Source of the DNA: Phenylobacterium sp.
Lineage (GTDB): Bacteria; Pseudomonadota; Alphaproteobacteria; Caulobacterales; Caulobacteraceae
Direction: 5' to 3'
DNA: 64,000 bases
Assembly: GCF_004297125.1 (NCBI RefSeq)
Contig: NZ_SCVD01000024.1
Coordinates: forward strand, 124,001 to 188,000
The notes under the pieces are model-generated. The model did no database searches, was not told where the DNA came from, and saw only the letters and a list, made by a program, of their open reading frames with translations. Positions 17,794 through 25,798 of the stretch are shown piece after piece. The position numbers and the translations under genes were made by a program. The stretch's first letter is position 1; each line of letters opens with the position of its first letter.

Positions 17794-18491
17794 GCGGGCC
17801 GCGCCTCCTGCTCGTCGACGACGAGCCGCAGATCGTCCGCGCCCTGACGCCCGCGCTGCAGGCCGCCGGCTATACGGTGGACGTCGCAGTCACCGGGGAA
17901 GGCGCCCTGACCCAGCTGGCCGGCGAGCCCTGCGACGTCGTCATCCTTGATCTCGGTCTGCCGGATCTCGACGGCAAGCAGGTGATCGTGCGGATCCGGG
18001 AGTGGTCCGCCGCCCCGATCATCGTACTGTCGGCGCGCGACCTGGAGAGCGAGAAGATCGCGGCCCTCGACGCCGGGGCCGACGACTTCGTCAACAAGCC
18101 GATCGGGGTGGGCGAGCTGCTGGCCCGGGTCCGCGCCAGCCTGCGCGGCCGGGAGCGCCGTTTCCGCTCGCAGGCGCAGTTCCGCGCCGCGGACCTGGCC
18201 ATCGACTTCGCCCTGCGCCGGGTGACGATCGAGGGCCACGAGGTGCGCCTGACGCCTCGGGAGTACGACCTGCTCCGGGTGCTGGCGCGCCATGCCGGCC
18301 GGGTGGTCACCCATCGTCAGCTGATCGCCGCGGTCTGGGGGGCTGGCGCCCAGGTGGACGCCCAGTTCGTCCGCGTGCTGGTGGGCCAGCTGCGGCAGAA
18401 GCTGGAGGCCGAGCCCTCGGCGCCGCGGCTCGTGACCACGGAGCCCGGACTGGGCTACCGCCTCGTGGCGGAGGACGACGACGGCTCATGA
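17790..18491 (+). CDS. kdpE: KdpE-like response regulator, OmpR family
   Basis: DNA-binding response regulator of 233 residues, partner of the overlapping kinase gene (GTGA overlap). The receiver domain spans about 4-117: acidic pair in LLLVDDEPQ, phospho-acceptor Asp54 in VILDLGLP, Ser/Thr switch in IIVLSAR, Lys in FVNKPIG. A winged-helix OmpR output domain covers about 135-228 (LTPREYDLLRVLARHAGRVV, then HRQLIAAVWG and GLGYRL). The sequence is close to KdpE, which activates the high-affinity potassium transporter operon; since that operon is not in the window, its targets here are unknown. The symbol reflects family, not proven function. Confidence 0.9.
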   Translation: MSGPRLLLVDDEPQIVRALTPALQAAGYTVDVAVTGEGALTQLAGEPCDVVILDLGLPDLDGKQVIVRIREWSAAPIIVLSARDLESEKIAALDAGADDFVNKPIGVGELLARVRASLRGRERRFRSQAQFRAADLAIDFALRRVTIEGHEVRLTPREYDLLRVLARHAGRVVTHRQLIAAVWGAGAQVDAQFVRVLVGQLRQKLEAEPSAPRLVTTEPGLGYRLVAEDDDGS

Positions 18492-18546
18492 GCGATCTCG
18501 TTTTTCGGGTGCGCCGGACGGCGGGCTGGCCTGTGGGAGGAGTGGG

Positions 18547-18938
18547 ATGTCGGTCGAGTGCTGGCGCCTCTATGCCGCCATGGGCCTTGCGCTCGTGCAC
18601 CTGATCGCAGCGTCGTTCAGTTTCAAGGCCCAGGTGGGCAACCGCTACACCGTCGAGCCGCGGGACGAGGACCTGCAGCCCACGGGTATGGCGCGGGAAG
18701 GCTCGTCCGGGCCCAGCGGAACTTCCCCGAGACCTTCGCGGTGTTCGTGGGCGCGGTCCTGATGCTGGCGATCCTGCGGGAAGAGGGGCCATGGAGCGCG
18801 TTCGGCGCGGTCGCCTATGTCGCCGGGCGTATTGCCTTCCTGCCCCTCTACGCCTGGGGCGTTCCCTGGCTGCGGACCTTCAGCTGGAACCTTGTGGCCC
18901 TCGGGCTCGTGTTTGTGATGGCGGACGTCGTGGTCTGA
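18547..18938 (+). pseudogene. MAPEG-family membrane protein with an internal frameshift
   Basis: The N-terminal half starts at ATG 18547 with GGGAGG 6 bases upstream (MSVECWRLYAAMGLALVHLI) and runs to ...LQPTGMA. The C-terminal half is in another frame and reads GRLVRAQRNFPETFAVFVGA through AYVAGRIAFLPLYAWGVPWL to a stop at 18938. Joined at about 18691-18695, they form a normal MAPEG protein of about 129 residues (RAxRNFxETFxVF and xGRxxYxxxY-like signatures). The family includes membrane glutathione/eicosanoid enzymes and many uncharacterised bacterial members. The strong ribosome-binding site and intact remainder suggest a very recent shift or a sequence error. Confidence 0.75.
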
Positions 18939-18955
18939 GGCCCGTTCCCGGCGCG

Positions 18956-20038
18956 TCAGCGTTCCGCGGGTTCGATCGCCGGCGCGGCTGGGTCCGACAC
19001 ATCGAGCGCATGCACGTTGGCCGCGCGGACGACTGCGCCGGCCGCGTCATAAAGGAACGGCAAGAAGGCGTAGCGCGTGCCCTTGGTGACCTGGGTGGCC
19101 TCGTGCAGCACCGAGCAGGAGAAGACCACCGCCCCGCCGGTCGGCGGACGATAGGTTCGCCGCCCGAACTCCGGAAAGCGCAGGTCACCGCCCTCGAACT
19201 CGTCGGCGTTCAGGTTGATGGAGACCGCGAACTTCCGGTGCGCCGTGCCGAGGGTGGTGTTGTCCCGGTGCGGATTGAACCAGCCCCCGTCGTCGGCGTC
19301 GTAGCAAGCGACGATGTAGCGCTCGATGTGGGTGGTGCTGAACTGGAAGGCCTTCTCGATCTGCGGCAGCAGCCGATGCCGCAAGCGCCCGCGGCATTCG
19401 GCGATCAGGACCTCGTCGGTGATGCTCGCGTCGCGCCGCCGCTTGAAATCGCTGAGCATGCCGACCGTTTTACCGTCCCGCTCGACCATGGTGCCTGAAG
19501 GGGCGCCGCCGTCCGCCTGGTAGACCTCGATCAGCCGGCGGCACAGCTGCGGTTCGAAGATGCGCGGGACGATAAGCACCGGAGCATGCACCGGGACCCC
19601 GGCGTGGGCGTCCGGGTCGCCGAGGCGCGCCAGCTGGGCGATCACCTCGGGACCCCGGGCGAGCGGCGCGGAACCGAGAATCCGCAACATCGGGTCGATC
19701 AGGACCCAGAGGGGCTGCAGGCCGCCGGACGCGTCGACGGCATGGTAGAGCCGCCGCAGCTCGCCTTCGAGGTCGGCGAACCAGCGGCAGGGCGGCTCGT
19801 TCTGGGCCTTGGCGTAGGACTCCGCGTCCGGAAGCACCCCGAAGAACAGAATCCGGTCGTCGCGGAAGAGGGCGGCATGGTCCTGGATGAGCTGCAGGGC
19901 CGCGTCGCGCTCCGGCCCGGGGTGCGGCAGGAAGCCCAGCAGGATGTAGCGCCCGCCGAGGCTTCCGAACGCGAATTTCGGATTGATCGGCGAGGGCGCG
20001 CTGAACAGCGGGGCCGGGATGCCCGCGGGCAGGCTCAT
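18956..20038 (-). CDS. Redoxin-like domain fused to prolyl-4-hydroxylase-like Fe(II)/2-oxoglutarate oxygenase
   Basis: A 360-residue two-domain protein starting at ATG 20038. Residues about 5-135 resemble a peroxiredoxin/AhpC fold (PAPLFSAPSPINPKFAFGSL, GGRYILLGFLP), but the position of the peroxidatic Cys is occupied by PHPGPERD, so no peroxidase activity is expected. Residues about 150-335 are a prolyl-4-hydroxylase-type dioxygenase with iron ligands His257 and Asp259 (NPHRDN) and His312 (LHEATQV), and Arg322 for 2-oxoglutarate (KGTRYAF). It should hydroxylate a protein or peptide. The upstream partner gene, 25 bases away on the same strand, encodes a proline-rich repeat protein that is an obvious candidate substrate. 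Confidence 0.88.
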   Translation of the reverse strand: MSLPAGIPAPLFSAPSPINPKFAFGSLGGRYILLGFLPHPGPERDAALQLIQDHAALFRDDRILFFGVLPDAESYAKAQNEPPCRWFADLEGELRRLYHAVDASGGLQPLWVLIDPMLRILGSAPLARGPEVIAQLARLGDPDAHAGVPVHAPVLIVPRIFEPQLCRRLIEVYQADGGAPSGTMVERDGKTVGMLSDFKRRRDASITDEVLIAECRGRLRHRLLPQIEKAFQFSTTHIERYIVACYDADDGGWFNPHRDNTTLGTAHRKFAVSINLNADEFEGGDLRFPEFGRRTYRPPTGGAVVFSCSVLHEATQVTKGTRYAFLPFLYDAAGAVVRAANVHALDVSDPAAPAIEPAER

Positions 20039-20063
20039 GGTCGAGTCTCGTCTCTCGCGGGCG

Positions 20064-21101
20064 TTAGAGGCCGCCGTCGTCGAACAGTGACTGACCGGGG
20101 ACGATGCGCAGCATCGGCGATTCCGGATCCGAGTAGATGAACGGATCCTCGGCCGCCGAGCCCGCGGGGGCGGCGTCGCCGGATCCCGCGGTCGGCGGCG
20201 TCCAGCCGGGGTACGGCGGCTGCCAGTCCGGATAGATCGCGGGATGGTTCCAGGGATCGAGGGACGGGTCCTCGGCCGGGAGCGGCTCGACATCCGCCCC
20301 GGCGGAGGGATCGGGGGCCGTCACCGGGCCGGGGCCGGGGTCGGCGGCCGGGGCGGTTCCGCTCGGAACGTAGCCGCTGACCTTGCCGTGGGCGTTGTAC
20401 CAGTAGTTGGCGTAGTCCTCGACCGTCGTCCCGCCCACGCGCTCGGCCCAGGCGTCGGAATTCCGGTCGTTGTTGGGGCCGTAGTATTCCGTGAAGAAGG
20501 CCTGGAACACGTCGGGGCGGTCGCTCAGGATCTTCGAGAGCGGAATGCCGTCGAGGGTGGTGCGGCCGGCCGGCGCCTCAGCCCCGCCCTCCGCCGGCGC
20601 GCCCTGGAAGCCCGAGTCCGGCGTATAGCCTTCGAAGCGCCCGTGGGCGTTGTACCAGTAGCGGGCGTAGTCCTCAGGCGTCTCGCCGCCGACCCGGTCG
20701 ACCCAGGCCGGCGAGTTGCGGTCGTTGTTGGCGCCGTAGAAGTCCCGGTAGAAGGCGGCGTAGACGTCGGATCGGTCCCGCAGGATCTGCGCCGGATCGA
20801 TCTCGCCCTCCGGGGCGGGCGCCGAGAGGCCGCTCAGCCACGACTCCCGCGTGGCCATGCCCTCGGGCGCGACCTCAGCCGGGAAGACGCCGTCGCGTTC
20901 GACGAGCAGCGGCGGCCCGTCGCCCGGGGCTTCGACCGGGAGCGGGGGGTCGAAGGTGATCGCCGCGGGGTCCGCGACCTTGTCGTCCGGCGCCGCCAGC
21001 GGCGCGATCGGTGTCGGGAGGCGCGTGCTCGCCGCCGCCGCATCCGCGTCAATAGGCAGGCCCGTTCGCACGGGATCCCAGTCAAAGGCCTCGTCTTGCA
21101 C
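20064..21101 (-). CDS. Proline-rich acidic protein with two copies of an unrecognised repeat
   Basis: A 345-residue protein with a GTG start and GGAGGGG upstream. No signal peptide or membrane segment is visible. Residues 106-160 and 191-245 are two copies of a module with the shared core NNDRNSxAWxxRVGG, then EDYAxYWYNAHGxxxGYxP; each copy begins with IL-x-DR-x-DVxxAF. Outside the repeats it is rich in Pro, Ala, Asp and Glu; residues about 280-303 are Pro/Trp-rich (WNHPAIYPDWQPPYPGW). The C-terminus is short and acidic (SLFDDGGL). Domain family unknown to me. It is probably the first gene of an operon with the hydroxylase, so it may be the modified protein; this is inference. Confidence 0.8.
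   Translation of the reverse strand: MQDEAFDWDPVRTGLPIDADAAAASTRLPTPIAPLAAPDDKVADPAAITFDPPLPVEAPGDGPPLLVERDGVFPAEVAPEGMATRESWLSGLSAPAPEGEIDPAQILRDRSDVYAAFYRDFYGANNDRNSPAWVDRVGGETPEDYARYWYNAHGRFEGYTPDSGFQGAPAEGGAEAPAGRTTLDGIPLSKILSDRPDVFQAFFTEYYGPNNDRNSDAWAERVGGTTVEDYANYWYNAHGKVSGYVPSGTAPAADPGPGPVTAPDPSAGADVEPLPAEDPSLDPWNHPAIYPDWQPPYPGWTPPTAGSGDAAPAGSAAEDPFIYSDPESPMLRIVPGQSLFDDGGL
20367..20786 (-). repeat. Two-copy protein repeat within the proline-rich protein
   Basis: Copy 1 is encoded by 20622-20786 and copy 2 by 20367-20531, each about 55 codons, with start-to-start spacing of 85 codons. Around two thirds of positions are identical by eye, concentrated in aromatic, Asn/Asp and Gly residues. 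The pattern suggests a small folded domain, perhaps binding metal or sugar through its NNDRNS loop. Confidence 0.75.
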
Positions 21102-21493
21102 CGTTCCCCTCCAGTCGCGTCACGGGCGGGAACATGCCGTCGTTCGCGGGGGGCGCAATTCTGAGAAACTTATAAGGACAGCGAAGCTTGGGCTCCGCGG
21201 ACCGTGGTCCTCGGTGCGGTCTTACGAAGACCGGGGCCGGCCTTGCGGGTGTTCAACATGTTGTCAGGGCCTCCCACGCCCTTGTGATGCCCGGCGCCCC
21301 TGACGCTCCCAAAGTAGGAGGCCCCGATCGAGACTCTCCGCGCCGCCCGTGGGGAGCCGCGCGATCGATTGTTCCCGGACGTCCTTTCGGCGTCGCCATC
21401 GTCGAGGCCCCCGTATGCGTACCCTGTCGGGGGCCCGGCACGCCGGGACTGGCCGCTTGTCCTCCTCGACGGGGCGCCGCAGTCTTCGGGGTG
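21102..21493. other. Divergent intergenic region before the fatty acid synthase gene
   Basis: About 390 bases between the repeat-protein gene and cfa. No convincing gene on either strand. It holds the second copy of AACTTATAAGGA at 21167-21178, 66 bases upstream of the repeat-protein start. Promoters for both directions presumably lie here. Confidence 0.4.
21167..21178 (+). promoter_or_regulatory. AT-rich motif AACTTATAAGGA, copy 2
   Basis: Identical 12-mer to that at 16208, again in an intergenic region and again AT-rich within very GC-rich DNA. It lies between the divergent repeat-protein and cfa genes. Function unproven; two sites are too few to define a regulon. Confidence 0.3.
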
Positions 21494-22693
21494 ATGATCG
21501 AGGATTTCCTTCAGCGAACGATCAAGGTCGGCGACCTGACCATCCATTTGCCGGGTGGACGGACGATGCGGGTGGGGGACGGCGCCGCGCCCACCGTGGC
21601 CATTCGGGTCAATGCGAAGGCGGTACGCGGCATTCTGGCCAAACCTTCACTCGGAGTGGGCGAAGCCTACATGAACGGCGACCTGGTGCTCGAGCAGGGG
21701 AATATGTGGGAGCTGCTGGAGATCGCCGGCCGCAGCGGCGCGCGCGCGCCGAAGCCACGTCGCGATTCCTGGGCGCAGAGGCTGAAGCGGGAGTTCAAGC
21801 GGGGCCGGCAGCAGGCGAACTCGCGCGCCGCCGCGCGCCGCAATGTGGCCCACCACTATGACCTCTCCAACGAGCTCTACCGGCGCTTCCTGGACGCCGA
21901 CCTGCAATATTCCTGCGCGTATTTCGAGCGGCCGGACATGACCCTGGAGGACGCCCAGGCCGCCAAGAAGAAGCACATCGCCGACAAGCTGATGATCCGT
22001 CCCGGACAGACGGTGCTGGACATCGGTTCAGGTTGGGGCGGCCTCGCCATGACGCTGGCCCGCGACTATGGCGCCAAGGTCACCGGCGTGACGCTGTCGA
22101 CTGAACAGCTGGAGTTGGCCCGCGAAAGGGTTCGAGCGGCCGGACTGGACGGCCACGTGGACTTCCAGCTTACCGACTACCGCGACGTCGATCGGAAGTT
22201 CGACCGCATCGTGTCGGTGGGGATGCTGGAGCACGTGGGGGCGCCCCACCTCTATGAGTACTTCGCGACGGTGAAGCGCCTGCTGACGGACGATGGGGTG
22301 GCGTTGATCCATTCCATCGGCCGCATGGACGGGCCCAAGGTCACCGACGCCTTCACCCACAAGTACATCTTCCCCGGCTGCTATGTGCCGGCGGTCTCCG
22401 AGATCGTGAAGCCGGTCGAGGAGGTGGGCCTGTGGATCACCGACATGGAAGTGCTGCGCCTGCACTATGCGCTCACCCTTCGCCATTGGCGGGAGCGTTT
22501 CCTCGCCGATCCTGAGATCCCCAACCTCTACGATGCCCGGTTCCGGCGCATGTGGGAGTTCTACCTGGCGGGGTCGGAGATGGGGTTCCGCTACGGCGGC
22601 CACATGAACGTCCAGATCCAGTTGGCCAAACGCCGCGACGCCGTTCCGATCACGCGGGACTACATGGGCCCCGAAGCCTCGGGTCGAGGCTGA
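21494..22693 (+). CDS. cfa: Cyclopropane-fatty-acyl-phospholipid synthase
   Basis: SAM-dependent enzyme that adds a methylene bridge to unsaturated acyl chains of membrane phospholipids, usually in stationary or acid stress. The 399-residue protein from ATG 21494 (a GTG directly before is possible) has a short N-terminal SCP2-like part (VGEAYMNGDLVLE), then RRNVAHHYDLSNELYRRFLD, YSCAYF, the SAM motif VLDIGSGWGGLA, GVTLSTEQLELARERV, and RIVSVGMLEHVGAPHL, followed by HKYIFPGCYVPA and ALTLRHWRERF. All are hallmark blocks of the CFA synthase family. It is a single gene with mobile-element scars downstream. Confidence 0.95.
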   Translation: MIEDFLQRTIKVGDLTIHLPGGRTMRVGDGAAPTVAIRVNAKAVRGILAKPSLGVGEAYMNGDLVLEQGNMWELLEIAGRSGARAPKPRRDSWAQRLKREFKRGRQQANSRAAARRNVAHHYDLSNELYRRFLDADLQYSCAYFERPDMTLEDAQAAKKKHIADKLMIRPGQTVLDIGSGWGGLAMTLARDYGAKVTGVTLSTEQLELARERVRAAGLDGHVDFQLTDYRDVDRKFDRIVSVGMLEHVGAPHLYEYFATVKRLLTDDGVALIHSIGRMDGPKVTDAFTHKYIFPGCYVPAVSEIVKPVEEVGLWITDMEVLRLHYALTLRHWRERFLADPEIPNLYDARFRRMWEFYLAGSEMGFRYGGHMNVQIQLAKRRDAVPITRDYMGPEASGRG

Positions 22694-22815
22694 GGATCAC
22701 TCCCACACCGCCCACTCGGTAACAGATTGAGTGCAACCAATAGGGTCTCGCCGACGAGCGGACGCTCGTGTCGACCGGCCGGGACGCAACTGGGACATCG
22801 GCCAGAAGGGTCCGC

Positions 22816-22840
22816 GGTTCGAGTCCACTGCTCTCCACCA
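22816..22840 (+). other. tRNA 3'-end-like sequence, candidate att core
   Basis: These 25 bases look like the T-loop and acceptor end of a tRNA gene: GGTTCGAGTCC, then an acceptor strand GCTCTCC and ACCA. The matching 5' T-stem and the remainder of a tRNA are absent upstream (only two or three of five T-stem pairs form), so it is not a functional gene. Tyrosine-recombinase elements commonly copy such 3' ends at their att sites, and IS3 remains lie just downstream. It could be the far end of an island. Confidence 0.45.
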
Positions 22841-22965
22841 CGCGTTTGGGGGGCAACCCTGTCCTGAGCCGTCGCGGGAGTTCCGGGGGCCCGCGAAGCG
22901 GACGACGTCGGGGTCCCTTCGCGCATGTCCGCCTTCTGGCCTGAGCCCAAGTTCCGCTTCTGGCG

Positions 22966-23484
22966 CCCGGCGGAACGGCGTCGCTTCGGCTACCGGCGGC
23001 TCGGCATCCTTCTCGATCGGCGGCCATCGCAGCGCCCGCGAGCTGGACGTCCTGATCGCCCGGAGTGGCCGGCCTGCGACCATCGTCAGCGACAACGGGA
23101 CCGAGATGACCAGCCGGGCCATGCTGGAATGGACCAACCGCACGGGCGTCGACTGGCATTACATCGCGCCGGGCAAGCCGCAGCAGAACGGCTTCGTCGA
23201 GAGCTTCAACGGCAAGCTGCGCGACGAGTGCCTGAACGAGGAGGTCTTCGCCAACCTCGCCGAGGCCCGGGCCGTGATCGAGCGCTGGCGGCTCGACTAC
23301 AACCACGTGCGCCCGCACTCGGCGCATGGCGGCCTCACGCCGGAAGCGGTGCGGCTGAACCCCGCGGCCGGCCGGCTGCGCAACTTGATCAACTCCACCG
23401 GCCGGCCGCTACCGTCGGCGCTGGAGATCAACTATCAACCCCCTGGGCTCTCACAATGATCGAGGGACCGGCGGGGGGCAGGTC
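22966..23484 (+). mobile_element. Decayed IS3-family element: truncated OrfB transposase
   Basis: A piece in one frame ([19 protein letters not shown], about 22966-23018) is the HTH region of an IS3 transposase. It is joined to another frame with the C-terminal half of the DDE domain: [29 protein letters not shown] (second Asp), then [19 protein letters not shown] (catalytic Glu), with the stop at 23459. The region with the first catalytic Asp is deleted and the frame is shifted, so it is inactive. The sequence GGGGGGCAGGTCA, ending at 23484, resembles the terminal inverted repeat of this group. No left end was found. Confidence 0.75.
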
Positions 23485-23813
23485 ACTGGCGACCCAGGTG
23501 TGGGTGGCGCGCGGCGCCGGTTTGCAGGTCGCGGCGGCCACGATCCGTCATGTGAACAACGCCTTCGTCTACGAAGGCGGAGACGACTAGGGCTCTAAGC
23601 TATCTGCTTGAGTTGAGGCTCAGGCTCCGTGGGAGCTCTGTGGGAGCCCGTTGGACGTTGCGTGTTCGGTTGCCGCCTCGCCACCCTATCTTGAGAGCCC
23701 GGAATCGAGGCTGATATCGCGCCAACGAAAGAGCCCGGCTGGTGACAGAGATGGCGTGCCTTGAAGTCTTCCACGCCTTCGAACTATCTGCAGTCAGGCT
23801 CTAGTGTTGGCGC
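23485..23813. other. Region after the IS remnant; short orphan reading tail
   Basis: From 23485 to the TAG at 23588-23590 an open tail reads LATQVWVARGAGLQVAAATI and ends VYEGGDD. It may be the end of a gene cut by the IS; the family is not recognised. The rest (23591-23813) shows no gene, only short direct repeats such as CTATCTGC and GTGGGAGC. Confidence 0.3.
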
Positions 23814-24572
23814 ATGAGGCCTGAGATGCCCGGGAAGAGCTTTATAACGAACAAGTATCACTGGGCGGTGAAGGATCAGCCCAAGTTTTGGGAGAGCGTG
23901 CAGGGTCTCCGCGAGGCTCTGAAGTCGGACGCCGGGGTGTTCTCGTCCGACGCCATGATCGTCTGGGCGCGGAACCTCGGCTTTCTCGACGATGAAGCCT
24001 TCGTGCAAGCCTGGGATCGGCATGCAGAGGCCCCGCACGAACGGGGCATATTGTGGCGCTCGGCCGTCCTCGTGTGGGCGGCCCGACAAGCGGTGCGGCG
24101 CGACGGCGACTTTGTCGAGTGCGGCTGCTACGCTGGAACCTCCATGAAGATCGTCTTGGACACGGTGGATCTGAGTTCACGTCAGGTGTTTCTCTACGAC
24201 CTCTTCGAGCATTCGCCGGACATGGCGCACCACGCGATGCCCGATCACGGACCCGACCTCTACGATCGCGTGCGGACGCGCTTCGCCTCGACGCCGAACG
24301 TATCCGTGATCAAGGGCTTTGTTCCCGAAAGCTTCGCGTTGGGCGTACCGGACAAGATCAGCTTCGCCCATATCGACATGAACAACGCCGCCGCCGAAAT
24401 CGCAGCCTTGGACGCCCTCGAGCCGAGGCTGACGCCCGGCGCCGTCATCGTGCTCGACGACTATGGCCAGCTCCCGTACCAGGCCCAGCATCTGGAAGAA
24501 CGGGCGTGGTTCGCTCGCCGCGGCGTGCCGATCCTCGAGATTCCGACGGGTCAGGCCGTCGTCATCTGGTGA
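23814..24572 (+). CDS. TylF/MycF-like class I SAM-dependent methyltransferase
   Basis: A 252-residue protein with the features of the macrocin O-methyltransferase (TylF) family, often found as sugar or small-molecule O-methyltransferases and in polysaccharide loci. The SAM-binding motif is in DGDFVECGCYAGTSMKIVLD (about 97-116); the acidic metal/substrate positions are in FLYDLFEHSPDM and AHIDMNNAAAEIAALDALEP, followed by GAVIVLDDYGQ, where two Asp usually bind Mg2+. ATG start at 23814 without a strong ribosome-binding site. No biosynthetic partners lie beside it, and mobile debris precedes it, so it may be horizontally acquired. Substrate unknown. Confidence 0.8.
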   Translation: MRPEMPGKSFITNKYHWAVKDQPKFWESVQGLREALKSDAGVFSSDAMIVWARNLGFLDDEAFVQAWDRHAEAPHERGILWRSAVLVWAARQAVRRDGDFVECGCYAGTSMKIVLDTVDLSSRQVFLYDLFEHSPDMAHHAMPDHGPDLYDRVRTRFASTPNVSVIKGFVPESFALGVPDKISFAHIDMNNAAAEIAALDALEPRLTPGAVIVLDDYGQLPYQAQHLEERAWFARRGVPILEIPTGQAVVIW

Positions 24573-24615
24573 GCGGGTCCAGCTGCCCACAGATCCCTCG
24601 CGCCGATCGGTCTTC

Positions 24616-25629
24616 CTAGGCGCTCCGCGCCGTGCTTGCGCGGACGACCAGGCTGTGGGGCAGGGTGACCTGCTCCAGCGCCTCGGCGCGGCCGGCGAGG
24701 ATATCGAGCAGCAGCCGCACCGCCTCGTGCCCGATGCGGTCCATCGGCTGGCCGATCGTGGTCAGGGGCGGGTCCAGGTGTCGGGCGAACCGGATGTCGT
24801 CGAAGCCGACGACCGAGACATCCTGCGGGCAGCGCAGGCCGCGTTCGCGCAGCGCCTCCAGAGCGCCCATCGCCATCTCGTCGCTGAAGCAGAACAGCGC
24901 GGTCAGCTTCGGCGCCTCGCCCAGCAGGGCCAGGGTCCGGGCTAGCCCCGACTCGATCGAGAAGTCGCCGGTCTCCACGCGGAGCGACGCGCCATGGCCG
25001 CTGGCCCGGGCCGCGGTGTGCACGCCGGTCAGGCGGTCGCGGCTGATCGGACTGGCCAGTGGGCCGGTGATCACGCCGATTCGGCGGTGGCCCAGACCAT
25101 AGAGGTGCTCCATCGCCTCGGCGGCGGCGCGCTCGTTGTCGATGTGGGCGCTGGAGACGCCCAGGCCGGGGCTGAACTCGCAGCCGTTCACGATCGGCGC
25201 GCGCGGCCCCATCGTCCGCACCATGTCGGCCAGGCTCTCCGGCAGCCGGTGGCCGAGGAAGATCAGGCCATCCGCCTCCTTTCGCCGGAGCATTTCTCCA
25301 TAACGGTCCTCGCGCTCGGCCTCGTGGCGGGTGTCGCCCAGCAGCACGGAGTATCCGGCCGCCTGGGCGGCTTGTTCGACGCCGCGGATCACCTGGGAGA
25401 AGAACGGGTTGGAGATGTCCGGGACCGTCACCAGGATCTTCTCGGTGCGCAGCGTGCGCAGCATCTTGGCCGCCTGGTTCGGCGCATAGCCCAACGCCGT
25501 CACCGCCGTGATCACCTTCTGGCGCGTCGCCTCGGCGACCAGCTCGGGCGCGCTCAATACGCGCGATACCGTCGCGGTGGAGACACCGGCGCTCCGAGCG
25601 ACGTCCTGAATCGTGGCCATGGCCGACAC
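24616..25629 (-). CDS. LacI-family transcriptional regulator of the glycoside cluster
   Basis: A 337-residue repressor. The N-terminal LacI helix-turn-helix reads ATIQDVARSAGVSTATVSRV, followed by the hinge (APNQAAKMLRT). A periplasmic-binding-like effector domain covers about 65-335 (DISNPFFSQVIRGVEQAAQA, VGFDDI, PPLTTIGQP). The GTG at 25629 has GGGAG 10 bases upstream; an ATG at 25620 is the alternative. It is divergent from the MFS transporter gene, and the gap holds a LacI-type palindrome at 25720. Two further matching sites stand before the other transcription units of the cluster, so this protein very probably controls all of them; the effector is likely a sugar or its derivative. Confidence 0.93.
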   Translation of the reverse strand: MSAMATIQDVARSAGVSTATVSRVLSAPELVAEATRQKVITAVTALGYAPNQAAKMLRTLRTEKILVTVPDISNPFFSQVIRGVEQAAQAAGYSVLLGDTRHEAEREDRYGEMLRRKEADGLIFLGHRLPESLADMVRTMGPRAPIVNGCEFSPGLGVSSAHIDNERAAAEAMEHLYGLGHRRIGVITGPLASPISRDRLTGVHTAARASGHGASLRVETGDFSIESGLARTLALLGEAPKLTALFCFSDEMAMGALEALRERGLRCPQDVSVVGFDDIRFARHLDPPLTTIGQPMDRIGHEAVRLLLDILAGRAEALEQVTLPHSLVVRASTARSA

Positions 25630-25719
25630 TGGCCATACGCTCCCGTCAATTCAAGGCGCACGGCGCCCGATCCGAGCGGCCGTTGGGCGGTTGCCTGCGT
25701 CAACCGGCTTTGCTATCCG

Positions 25720-25733
25720 TGAAATCGATTACA
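25720..25733. promoter_or_regulatory. LacI-family operator candidate 1
   Basis: TGAAATCGATTACA is an imperfect palindrome around a central CG, the usual form of LacI-family sites. It is the exact reverse complement of the site at 30994. It lies 91 bases upstream of the regulator gene and 66 upstream of the MFS gene, placed to control both. Confidence 0.7.
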
Positions 25734-25798
25734 TCGCGTGGACGGGGGCAATCCAAAAAAGCTCCCGCCGCCGGTCCGCCCGGGGAGGGGCCAAAGGC

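Noticed and set aside
22756..22840. Complete tRNA gene ending in CCA
   Set aside because: Only the T-loop and acceptor 3' strand are present. No GGAGAGC-type 5' strand, D-arm or anticodon arm can be built upstream, and the T-stem pairs poorly.
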